DNA of 8,031 nucleotides from Pseudomonadota bacterium (GTDB taxonomy: Bacteria; Pseudomonadota; Alphaproteobacteria; Kiloniellales; J153). A program made the position numbers and the translations under genes. Positions 1-5,643 of the stretch are shown here, piece by piece (the stretch's first letter is position 1; every line of letters begins with the position of its first letter). The notes beneath the pieces are model-generated. The model was not told the origin of the DNA. It saw nothing but the letters and a program-made list of their open reading frames with translations, and did not search any database. The stretch covers positions 1 through 8,031 of the forward strand of contig JACZWN010000161.1 in NCBI GenBank assembly GCA_022572105.1. Reading direction: 5' to 3'.

Positions 1-1
1 C

Positions 2-1117
2 CGTGCCTGGGTGCCCGGGAAACATGCCGGGCCGTCGGTGGTGGTGATCGAAGGCGGCCAGGTCCACGACGTCTCCGGCACGGTTCCGACCATCGCCCAC
101 CTGCTCGACGCCGAGGCGCCGGTCGACCTGCTGCGCGCCGCCCCGCGCGAGGAGCCGCTCGGGACGCTGGATGGGTTGCTCGCCAACAGCCCGCGCGCGG
201 GCCGCGACGAGATCCGGCCGCGCCTCCTGGCGCCCTGCGATCTTCAGGCGCTGAAGGCCTGCGGGGTCACCTTCGTGGCCAGCCTGCTCGAGCGGGTCAT
301 CGAGGAACGCGCCAAGGGCGACCCGTCCAAGTCCGAGGAGATTCGCCGGGACCTGTCCCGGGTCGCCGGCGCCGACGTCGCCGCGGTCAAGCCGGGCTCC
401 GCCGAGGCCGAGCGCCTGAAGGCGGCGCTGATCGAGCGCGGCCTGTGGTCGCAGTATCTCGAGGTCGGCATCGGCCCTTACGTCGAGGTGTTCTCCAAGG
501 CGCCGCCCATGTCCGCGGTCGGGACCGGCGCCGACGTCGGCCTGCATCCCGATTCGGTCTGGAACAACCCGGAGCCCGAGATCGTCCTGGTGGTCGACCC
601 CAGGGGGCGGATCGTCGGGGCGACGCTGGGCAACGACGTCAATCTCCGGGACTTCGAGGGGCGCAGCGCGCTGCTCCTGGGGCGGGCCAAGGACAACAAC
701 GCCTCCTGCGCGATCGGACCCTTCATCCGCCTGTTCGACGAGAGCTTCGGCCTCGACGACGTGCGCCGGGCCGAGGTCGGACTGGTCATCGAGGGCGCGG
801 ACGGCTACCGGCTCGAAGGCAGCAGTTCCATGGCCGAGATCAGCCGCGACGTGACCGAGCTGGTCGCCCACACCATCAACGAGAACCACCAGTACCCGGA
901 CGGCCTGCTGCTGTTCACCGGCACCATGTTCGTGCCGGTCCAGGACCGCGACCGGCCGGGCGAGGGCTTCACCCACAAGACCGGGGACATCGTGCGCATC
1001 TCGACCGAGACCTTGGGCTGCCTGATCAACCGCGTGGACCGGAGCGACCGTGTGCCGCCGTGGAACTTCGGCGCCCTCGAGTTGATGCGCAGCCTGAGCG
1101 CCCGCGGCCTGATCTGA
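2..1117 (+). CDS. Fumarylacetoacetate hydrolase (FAH) family protein, 5' end cut by window edge
   Basis: The frame is open to the left edge, so the N-terminus is probably missing; a GTG at 11 lies in frame but has no visible ribosome site, and the text before it (RAW) continues the protein sensibly. Numbering from that GTG, the FAH fold is seen in NNPEPE (185-190) and LGNDVNLRDFEGRS (206-219). E188, E190 and D209 are the expected metal ligands, and K227 lies in the following GRAKDNN stretch. The C-terminal LFTGTMFVP (301-309), then HKTGDIVRI (322-330), matches the substrate-lid and final barrel strands. FAH-family enzymes act on C-C or C-O bonds next to a 2-oxo acid, typically with Mg2+ in the cytoplasm. 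This long subtype, by memory, often sits in sugar-acid catabolic clusters, so a 2-keto-3-deoxy sugar acid is a possible substrate, but that is inference. It is followed after 3 nt by a short enolase-like frame. Family assignment is firm; the reaction is not. Confidence 0.9.
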   Translation, partial: RAWVPGKHAGPSVVVIEGGQVHDVSGTVPTIAHLLDAEAPVDLLRAAPREEPLGTLDGLLANSPRAGRDEIRPRLLAPCDLQALKACGVTFVASLLERVIEERAKGDPSKSEEIRRDLSRVAGADVAAVKPGSAEAERLKAALIERGLWSQYLEVGIGPYVEVFSKAPPMSAVGTGADVGLHPDSVWNNPEPEIVLVVDPRGRIVGATLGNDVNLRDFEGRSALLLGRAKDNNASCAIGPFIRLFDESFGLDDVRRAEVGLVIEGADGYRLEGSSSMAEISRDVTELVAHTINENHQYPDGLLLFTGTMFVPVQDRDRPGEGFTHKTGDIVRISTETLGCLINRVDRSDRVPPWNFGALELMRSLSARGLI

Positions 1118-1120
1118 TAT

Positions 1121-1357
1121 ATGAGGATCGCACGCATCGAAGCCATCCGCCGGTTCCCGAAGGCGGTCAAGGTGAGCGCCGAGGACGGCACTAATATCAA
1201 CGACCTTTGGTATAAAAGGGGCCTCTGGGCGCAAAAAAACGGGGCCGGTCCTGAGACCGGCCCCGAGTCTTTGGGCGAATTTGCGTTCCGTCGAGCCGGT
1301 TTAGGCGGCTCTGATATCGACCAGGAACTTGTCGACAGCCGCGCGCAGGTCTTCTGA
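1121..1357 (+). pseudogene. Probable remnant of an enolase-superfamily gene (N-terminal fragment only)
   Basis: An ATG three bases after the FAH-family stop opens a 78-codon frame. Only its first ~27 codons look protein-like: MRIARIEAIRRFPKAVKVSA followed by EDGTN. This resembles the first strands of mandelate racemase/muconate lactonizing-type proteins, where a conserved GWGE normally follows such a segment. Here the frame instead runs into ATAAAAGG sequence, then through the intrinsic terminator stem of the opposite gene at 1241-1264, and ends antisense inside that gene's last codons. No Shine-Dalgarno is visible, though translational coupling to the FAH gene is possible. The simplest reading is a 5' stub left by a deletion that joined a sugar-acid-type operon to the chemoreceptor gene. 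It could also be a chance frame; family recognition rests on about 25 residues. Confidence 0.35.
1233..1264 (-). terminator. Rho-independent terminator of the chemoreceptor gene
   Basis: A perfect 10-bp GC-rich stem (GGGGCCGGTC at 1241-1250 and GACCGGCCCC at 1255-1264) encloses a 4-nt loop. Read on the minus strand it is followed by one G and then seven T (the A run at 1233-1239). It starts 36 nt past the chemoreceptor stop codon. On the plus strand the stem is followed only by GAGTCTTT, so any termination of the FAH-side transcript would be weaker. Confidence 0.93.
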
Positions 1358-4300
1358 CTGCTGCGCCAACTGGCCGGTGGCCTCGAGCACCGTGGCGGCG
1401 GCCTTGCCGGTCTCCTCGGCGCCCTGGGTCACGCCGGTGATGTTGGTGCTGACCTCCTGGGTGCCCTTGGCCGCCTCCTGGACGTTGCGCGCGATGTCCT
1501 GGGTGGCGGTGCCCTGCTCCTCGACCGCCGCGGCGATGGTGGCGGCGATCTCGTCGACCTCGGTGATGGTCTTGCCGATGCCGGTGATGGCCTCGACGGC
1601 CTCGCCGGCGGCGCTCTGCATGCCGGTGATCTGCAGGCTGATCTCATCGGTCGCCTTGGCGGTCTGGTTGGCCAGGGACTTGACCTCGGAGGCGACCACG
1701 GCGAAGCCCTTGCCGGCATCGCCCGCACGCGCCGCCTCGATGGTGGCGTTGAGCGCGAGCAGGTTGGTCTGCTCGGCGATGCCGGTGATCATCTCGACCA
1801 CGGCGCCGATCTTCTCGGCCGCCTCGGCCAGGCCCTGGACCGTGACGTTGGTCTTCTCGGCCTCGGCCACGGCGCGCTTGGCGATCGAAGCGGATTGCTC
1901 GACCTGGCGGCCGATCTCGCCGATCGAGGCCGACATCTCCTCGGCCGCGGTGGCCACCGTCTGCACGTTGGCCGTGGCCTGCTCGGAAGCCGAGGCGACC
2001 GCGGTCGACTGCTTGTTGGTCTCCTCGGCCGTCGCCGCCATGGATTCGGCGGTGGATTGCATCTCGGTGGCGGAAGACGACACGCCCTCGACGACGCTCA
2101 TGACGCTCGACTCGAGGTCGTCGGCCATTTTCAACTGCGCCTGGCGCTTCTCTTCCTCGGCGCGCTTTGTGGCTGCTTCCTGTTCCTCCTCCAAGCGCAC
2201 CTTCTCGATGGCGTTGTCCTTGAACACCTGGACGGTGCCGGCCATCTCGCCGATCTCGTCGCCGCGGTCCGTCCCTGGGATCTCCACGGAGGTGTCCCCA
2301 CCGGCCAGTTTCTGCATGACCACGGTCATCAGCTTGATCGGGTTGGCGATGCCGTTTCCGATCAGCCACGCCAGCAGGAGGCCGATAAAGACAGCCGCTG
2401 CGACGCCGACCCCGATGATGACATAGGTGTTGTTGACCGTCGACTCGTTGCTCGCCTGGCGTACTTCCATCAAGCCGTTTTCCTCGGCCGCGAAGTCGAC
2501 CATGACCGCGCGGAAGGCATCGAAGTACTGCTTGCCCCGGGCCTCGCCGATCAGGTCGGCCATGTCGTCCATGTTCTTGGCGTCGCCGATGTCCCGGCGC
2601 AGCTGGATGGTCGGCTCGGTGACGTTACTCTGCCATTCTTCGATGGTCTGCTGGATCTCGCTCAGCAACTTCACCTGGGCGGGATTGTCGTTGACGGTCT
2701 TGCTCAGGCTCTTGACAAGCTCATGGAACCGCTCGTTGCCTGCCGTGTAGGGCGCCAGGAAGCCGTCCTGGCCGGCCAGCAGATAGCCACGCATGCCGGT
2801 CTCCATGTCGACCGCGGAGGCGGTGATGGCGTTGGCCTGCCCGATCACCCCGTAGGTGTGGGTGACCCACTCCTCGTTCTTGTTCATGATCTCGAGATCC
2901 GTCGAGACCTTGGCTCCCGCGCCGACCGCCGTCTCCTGGCGTTGCACCATGAGCCCGGTTTCCTCGGCCGAGAAGTCGACCATGATCGCCCGGAAGGCGT
3001 CGAAGTACTTCTTGCCCCGGGCCTCGCCGATCAGGTCGGCCATGTCGTCCATGTTCTTGGCGTCGCCGATCTGCCGGCGCAAGACGATGGTCGGCTCGGT
3101 GACGTTACTCTGCCAATCGCGGATGGTCTGCTCGACCTCGGCCAGCAACTTCACCTGGGCCGGGTTGTCGTTGACGGTCTCGCTCAGGCTCGCGACGAGC
3201 TCATAGAACCGCTTGGCGCCGTCCGTGTAGGGCGCCAGGAAGCCCTCCTGGCCGGCCAGCAGATAGCCACGCATGCCGGTCTCCATGTCGACCGCGGCCG
3301 CGAGGATGTCGTTGGCCTGCCCGATCACCCCGTAGGTGTGGGTGACCCACTCCTCGTTCTCGTTCATGACCTTGAGATCCGCCGAAACCTTGGTTCCCGC
3401 GCCGGCCGCCGTCTCCTGGCGTTCGGTCATCAGGTTCTTTTCGATCTGGCTGAAGGCCGCGATCTGGACCCGGAAGGCGTCGAAGAACTTCTTTCCGGCC
3501 TTTCGGTTCACCAGGGCCTCGATATCCTGTAACGGCCGCTCGCCGGCGTTCACCGCGCGCCGTAGCGCGATCGCCGGCTCGGTCACCTGCTCGACCCAGT
3601 CGCTGATGATCGTCTCCGTCTCCTGGAGCCGCTCAACCTGCGCCGGGTTGTCATTGACCGTCTCCTGCAGGGCCTGCATGCCCTCGAAGAAGGCCGTCTT
3701 GCCGGCGTTATAGGGGTCGAGGAAACTGTCCTCGCCGGCCAGCAGATAGCCGCGCATGCCGGTCTCCATGTCGACCGCGTCGGCCAGGATTTGGGCCGCG
3801 GCGGCCAGGACCTTGCTGGTATGCTCGACCCAGCCGGTGGTATCCTGAACCAGCCCGAAGTTCTCGCCGACCGCGCCCTGGGCAGTCTGGAACTCACCGC
3901 GGCGCTCGTTCAAGAGGGCCGCTTCGCGGCCGATGAAGGTGGCGATCTGCTCGCGGAACTTGTCGAAGTAGACCTTGCCCCGGGCCTCGCCGACCAGGTC
4001 GGCCATGTCGTTCATGGTCTCGGCGTCGCCGATCTCGCGGCGCAGCTGGATGGTCGGCTCGGTGACCTGCTCGATCCACTCGCGAATGGTCTGTTCGGCC
4101 TCCTGGAGCCGCGTGACCTGCGCCGGGTTGTCGTCGACCGTCTTCTGCAGGGCCTGCATGCCCTCGAAGAAGGCCGTCTGGCCGCCTTCGTAAGGCGCCA
4201 GGAACCCGTCCTGGCCGGCCAGCAGATAGCCGCGCATGCCGGTCTCCATGTCCACGGCCGAGGAGACGATCGCCGCCGCCTCGCCCAGCACCACATGGGT

Positions 4301-4453
4301 GTGATCGACCTGCTTGTTGGTCGTGACGATGGTGTCGATGCTGTAGACGCTGGCGGCGCCAAGGCCCACTAAAAGGACCAGCGGGGAACAGATCCCGATC
4401 AGGATCTTGGGCTTGGTCTTCAAGCCCGCGAACTTCATGCTTGGAATTTTCAT
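1301..4453 (-). CDS. Methyl-accepting chemotaxis protein with four tandem CHASE3-like sensor units
   Basis: A 1050-residue inner-membrane chemoreceptor. The start at 4453 is preferred because GGGAG lies 6 nt upstream; an upstream in-frame ATG at 4543 would add 30 non-membrane residues without a good site. In order: cytoplasmic tail, membrane segment 1 (~17-39), a periplasmic region of ~635 residues, membrane segment 2 (~677-698), HAMP (~699-751), a charged coiled coil (~750-780) and the signalling domain (~780-1045). Its hairpin tip contains EQTNLLALNATIEAARAGDA (894-913) and GFAVVASEVKSLA, the CheA/CheW-contact signature. The periplasmic part holds VDMETGMRGYLLAG four times, at 67, 227, 388 and 548, each heading a CHASE3-like helical unit. 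CHASE3 is an extracellular sensor domain whose ligands are mostly unknown. Typical receptors carry one such unit, so about 1050 residues is long. No C-terminal CheR-tethering pentapeptide is present. It probably signals to a CheA-CheY pathway encoded elsewhere. Confidence 0.97.
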   Translation of the reverse strand: MKIPSMKFAGLKTKPKILIGICSPLVLLVGLGAASVYSIDTIVTTNKQVDHTHVVLGEAAAIVSSAVDMETGMRGYLLAGQDGFLAPYEGGQTAFFEGMQALQKTVDDNPAQVTRLQEAEQTIREWIEQVTEPTIQLRREIGDAETMNDMADLVGEARGKVYFDKFREQIATFIGREAALLNERRGEFQTAQGAVGENFGLVQDTTGWVEHTSKVLAAAAQILADAVDMETGMRGYLLAGEDSFLDPYNAGKTAFFEGMQALQETVNDNPAQVERLQETETIISDWVEQVTEPAIALRRAVNAGERPLQDIEALVNRKAGKKFFDAFRVQIAAFSQIEKNLMTERQETAAGAGTKVSADLKVMNENEEWVTHTYGVIGQANDILAAAVDMETGMRGYLLAGQEGFLAPYTDGAKRFYELVASLSETVNDNPAQVKLLAEVEQTIRDWQSNVTEPTIVLRRQIGDAKNMDDMADLIGEARGKKYFDAFRAIMVDFSAEETGLMVQRQETAVGAGAKVSTDLEIMNKNEEWVTHTYGVIGQANAITASAVDMETGMRGYLLAGQDGFLAPYTAGNERFHELVKSLSKTVNDNPAQVKLLSEIQQTIEEWQSNVTEPTIQLRRDIGDAKNMDDMADLIGEARGKQYFDAFRAVMVDFAAEENGLMEVRQASNESTVNNTYVIIGVGVAAAVFIGLLLAWLIGNGIANPIKLMTVVMQKLAGGDTSVEIPGTDRGDEIGEMAGTVQVFKDNAIEKVRLEEEQEAATKRAEEEKRQAQLKMADDLESSVMSVVEGVSSSATEMQSTAESMAATAEETNKQSTAVASASEQATANVQTVATAAEEMSASIGEIGRQVEQSASIAKRAVAEAEKTNVTVQGLAEAAEKIGAVVEMITGIAEQTNLLALNATIEAARAGDAGKGFAVVASEVKSLANQTAKATDEISLQITGMQSAAGEAVEAITGIGKTITEVDEIAATIAAAVEEQGTATQDIARNVQEAAKGTQEVSTNITGVTQGAEETGKAAATVLEATGQLAQQSEDLRAAVDKFLVDIRAA
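2444..2860 (-). repeat. CHASE3-like unit 4 of 4, membrane-proximal (417 bp)
   Basis: Residues 532-670, ending just before membrane segment 2. It matches unit 3 closely until about the RQ at residues 665-666, after which the inter-unit linker is replaced by NESTVNNTYVIIG leading into the membrane helix. Identical DNA tracts shared with unit 3 lie at 2531-2590, 2766-2817 and 2831-2880. Confidence 0.88.
2861..3340 (-). repeat. CHASE3-like unit 3 of 4 (480 bp)
   Basis: Residues 372-531. It is nearly a copy of unit 4 at DNA level: identical tracts of 60 nt (3011-3070), 52 nt (3246-3297) and 50 nt (3311-3360) recur exactly 480 nt away. The linker to the next unit (VMNENEEWVTHTYGVIGQAN against IMNKNEEWVTHTYGVIGQAN) is also shared, indicating that linker and unit were duplicated together. 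Confidence 0.88.
3341..3823 (-). repeat. CHASE3-like unit 2 of 4 (483 bp)
   Basis: Residues 211-371. It shares the N-terminal half with unit 1 (29 of 38 residues identical from TAFFEGM to EQV by eye). Its C-terminal half is the most divergent of the four: the IGDA..MADL.GEARGK block is replaced by an unlike stretch (VNAGERPLQDIEALVNRKAG) with one extra residue, which explains the 161-residue period here against 160 elsewhere. Confidence 0.85.
3824..4303 (-). repeat. CHASE3-like unit 1 of 4 (480 bp)
   Basis: Residues 51-210 of the chemoreceptor, from the HTH motif to just before the equivalent histidine of the next unit. Its middle (TAFFEGMQALQ, residues 93-103) matches unit 2, while its later part (TEPTIQLRR at 131-139, and ADLVGEARGK) matches units 3 and 4, so it looks like a mosaic. 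Unit boundaries are defined by the repeating histidine and are approximate with respect to the domain fold. Confidence 0.85.
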
Positions 4454-4590
4454 AGCCTTCTCCCAATCCAAGGTGAGGTGAGGGTCGCCCGAGGTCTTGC
4501 GGACCCCGCCACGCCATTCGGTCATCCCGTCGCGCGCGGCCACTCCAATGGATCGGGAGTGTCGTCCATCAAGGCTAACAGGCCGTTAAC

Positions 4591-4619
4591 CTTATACCTT
4601 TGGGCGATGGTCCCTATAC
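4591..4619 (-). promoter_or_regulatory. Candidate promoter/regulator site for the chemoreceptor gene
   Basis: On the minus strand GTATAG (4614-4619) and TATAAG (4591-4596) are separated by exactly 17 nt. The spacer ends in GG, giving GGTATAAGG. TATAAG is a plausible -10 element about 140 nt upstream of the start codon at 4453. The upstream hexamer is unlike the usual TTGACA, so it may instead be half of a 22-nt-spaced GTATA direct repeat bound by an activator. The same arrangement recurs facing the response regulator (4766-4794). Confidence 0.35.
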
Positions 4620-4626
4620 GCTTGTG

Positions 4627-4637
4627 GCAGATTCTGC
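4627..4637. promoter_or_regulatory. Short palindrome in the divergent intergenic region
   Basis: GCAGA-T-TCTGC, a perfect 5+1+5 inverted repeat just upstream of the candidate chemoreceptor promoter. An 11-bp palindrome could be a regulator half-site pair, but it is short enough to occur by chance, so this is a weak call. Confidence 0.2.
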
Positions 4638-4765
4638 ACTTTCGTATTAATCAAAAATCAGGCTTGAAACGGCGCTTTATGCAAGGGATGTGGCCGGATG
4701 ACGGGTGAGAATCCGCTCGAGGGAATTTGCTGTTAAACATGATTGTGTTGAATCCATGATCGGAA

Positions 4766-4794
4766 GTATGGGTTGCCTAACCCTTTGGTATAGG
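4766..4794 (+). promoter_or_regulatory. Candidate promoter/regulator site for the response regulator gene
   Basis: GTATGG (4766-4771), a 17-nt spacer ending in GG, then TATAGG (4789-4794). It mirrors the minus-strand pair at 4591-4619. A start near 4801 would give a leader of about 45 nt before the ATG at 4846. The surrounding 4620-4800 stretch is AT-richer than the genes on both sides, as expected for a control region. The upstream hexamer is not a classical -35 box. Confidence 0.35.
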
Positions 4795-4811
4795 ATAGCC
4801 CATCGATGGCC

Positions 4812-4828
4812 GGACCCGCGGCGGGTCC
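4812..4828. promoter_or_regulatory. 8-bp perfect inverted repeat in the leader of the response regulator gene
   Basis: GGACCCGC-G-GCGGGTCC, two perfect 8-bp arms about one central G, lies 5 nt before the GGAGGG ribosome site. As DNA it could be an operator for a dimeric regulator, possibly autoregulation by the LuxR-type product. As RNA it would fold into a 7-bp GC-rich stem beside the ribosome site. There is no T tract, so it is not an intrinsic terminator. Confidence 0.45.
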
Positions 4829-4845
4829 ATAGCGGAGGGCGGGTC

Positions 4846-5490
4846 ATGCGGATTCTGATCGCCGAGGATCACGAACTCGTCCTGGAGGGCCTGAAGGTGG
4901 TCCTGCGGCGCCTGGGCGCGGACACCACTATCCGGACTTGCCGCGCGTTCGCGGATGCCCTGGCGGCGGCCAAGGAGGACGATTTCGATCTGGTTCTGCT
5001 CGATCGAGACCTGCCGGGCATGGACGGCATCGCGGGAGTGGAGGTCTTCCGCGCCTACTTTCCGGCGCCTCGGGTCGTGGTTCTTGCCGACCAGGTGCGC
5101 CGTCACGAGGTCTTGGAGGCGATCCGCTATGGCGCCATGGGCTTTGTGCCCAGGACCCTCGGGGTTGAAGCCTTGCTCAGCGCGCTCGGGTTGGTCCTAT
5201 CCGGCGAGCGCTTCGTCCCGGCCGACCTACTGTCGGCCGAGGTCTTGCCCGGACCCGGACACGAACTCCCGGATGCCGCGCGGGACGGCTCGTTTCGGGC
5301 CCTGAGCGGGCGCGAGGCGGACGTGCTGGAGCGCCTCCTGGACGGCCTGACCAACAAGGAGATCGGACGGGCCCTCGACATTCAAGAGGTCACGGTGAAG
5401 CTCCATTTGCGCAGCGTCTACCGCAAGCTGGGCGTGAAGAACCGCGCTCAGGCGGTGGGCCGCGCGCTGAAGTCCGGATGGCGCCGTTAA
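4846..5490 (+). CDS. NarL/LuxR-family response regulator with atypical receiver residues
   Basis: A 214-residue cytoplasmic transcription regulator. The ATG at 4846 has GGAGGG at 4834-4839, 6 nt upstream, and starts the canonical MRILIAEDHE strand; a longer frame from 4705 adds residues unlike a receiver. The receiver spans ~1-118, with acidic residues E7/D8 and the phospho-acceptor D53 in LLDRDLPGMDG. The helix-turn-helix spans ~151-208 (LSGREADVLERLLDGLTNKE, then IGRALDIQEVTVKLHLRSVY), a clear LuxR C-terminal DNA-binding fold. Two conserved signalling positions are changed: the Thr/Ser after strand 4 is Ala81 (VVVLAD), and the Lys after strand 5 is Arg103 (GFVPRT). Phosphorylation-driven switching may therefore be altered, although D53 remains. 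No sensor kinase is adjacent; the divergent neighbour is the chemoreceptor. Target genes are unknown. Confidence 0.95.
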   Translation: MRILIAEDHELVLEGLKVVLRRLGADTTIRTCRAFADALAAAKEDDFDLVLLDRDLPGMDGIAGVEVFRAYFPAPRVVVLADQVRRHEVLEAIRYGAMGFVPRTLGVEALLSALGLVLSGERFVPADLLSAEVLPGPGHELPDAARDGSFRALSGREADVLERLLDGLTNKEIGRALDIQEVTVKLHLRSVYRKLGVKNRAQAVGRALKSGWRR

Positions 5491-5505
5491 GGAACGGGCC
5501 GTAGC

Positions 5506-5530
5506 GGCCGGTTCTCGGCCGGTTCTCGGC
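5506..5530. repeat. Tandem 11-nt repeat, 2.3 copies
   Basis: GGCCGGTTCTC occurs at 5506-5516 and again, perfectly, at 5517-5527, followed by a partial GGC. It lies just after the response regulator stop, inside the probable remnant frame on the minus strand. It probably arose by slippage; no function is evident. Confidence 0.8.
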
Positions 5531-5541
5531 GCACTGGCGCC

Positions 5542-5558
5542 GCGATGCGGGGCATCGC
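5542..5558. other. Hairpin in the convergent gap (7-bp stem, 3-nt loop)
   Basis: GCGATGC-GGG-GCATCGC is a perfect stem-loop 52 nt after the response regulator stop. A weaker GGCGC/GCGCC pair precedes it at 5528-5541. No T run follows on either strand, so if it ends transcription from the response regulator it is not a classical intrinsic terminator. Confidence 0.4.
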
Positions 5559-5643
5559 AAGCCATGGGCCCCGTTCAAAAGCATTGGGCCGTCCGAAAGC
5601 CTTGGGAAACCGTCTCTATGAGTCGTTATCAACGCTCCTTGGG

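Larger units (their letters stand above)
5491..5626 (-). pseudogene. Probable decayed 5' end of a gene once following the LLM oxidoreductase
   Basis: On the minus strand, three bases after the oxidoreductase stop, AAGGAG (5635-5640) is followed 8 nt later by ACG where a start codon would fall (5624-5626). It is then read as TTHRDGFPRLSDGPMLLNGA, with HGL next. The same leader and codons occur at 8001-8031 with an intact ATG, which suggests that this start codon was lost (ATG to ACG). The frame stays open but soon passes through the 11-nt tandem repeat and runs antisense to the response regulator, so no full gene remains. The first ~25 residues loosely recall the N-terminus of homocysteine S-methyltransferase-like proteins (LxDGxxGxE-type motif), but the key residues do not match well and this identity is a guess. 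Confidence 0.4.

Noticed and set aside
1329..3532. Long open frames on the plus strand (one of 365 codons, one of 545) across the chemoreceptor gene
   Set aside because: They are antisense to a clear, full-length chemoreceptor with strong domain motifs. High GC and the internal repeats keep the opposite strand open, and the translations show no recognisable domain.
2444..4303. CRISPR-like regular repeats
   Set aside because: The 480-nt period lies within one continuous coding frame and encodes protein domains; there are no short spacers.
4454..4543. A longer N-terminus for the chemoreceptor starting at 4543
   Set aside because: The ATG at 4453 has GGGAG 6 nt upstream and starts a normal short tail before membrane segment 1. 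The extra 30 residues look unlike a chemoreceptor N-terminus.
4625..4638. A sigma-54 promoter (TGGCAG...TGCA)
   Set aside because: The GG and GC elements are two bases too close compared with the required -24/-12 spacing.
4586..4760. CtrA-type sites (TTAA-N7-TTAA) in the divergent region
   Set aside because: Single TTAA tetramers are present, but I found no pair at 7-nt spacing.
4705..4845. A longer N-terminus for the response regulator starting at 4705
   Set aside because: The 47 extra codons cover the candidate promoter and the palindrome, and the receiver fold begins exactly at the ATG at 4846, which has its own GGAGGG site.
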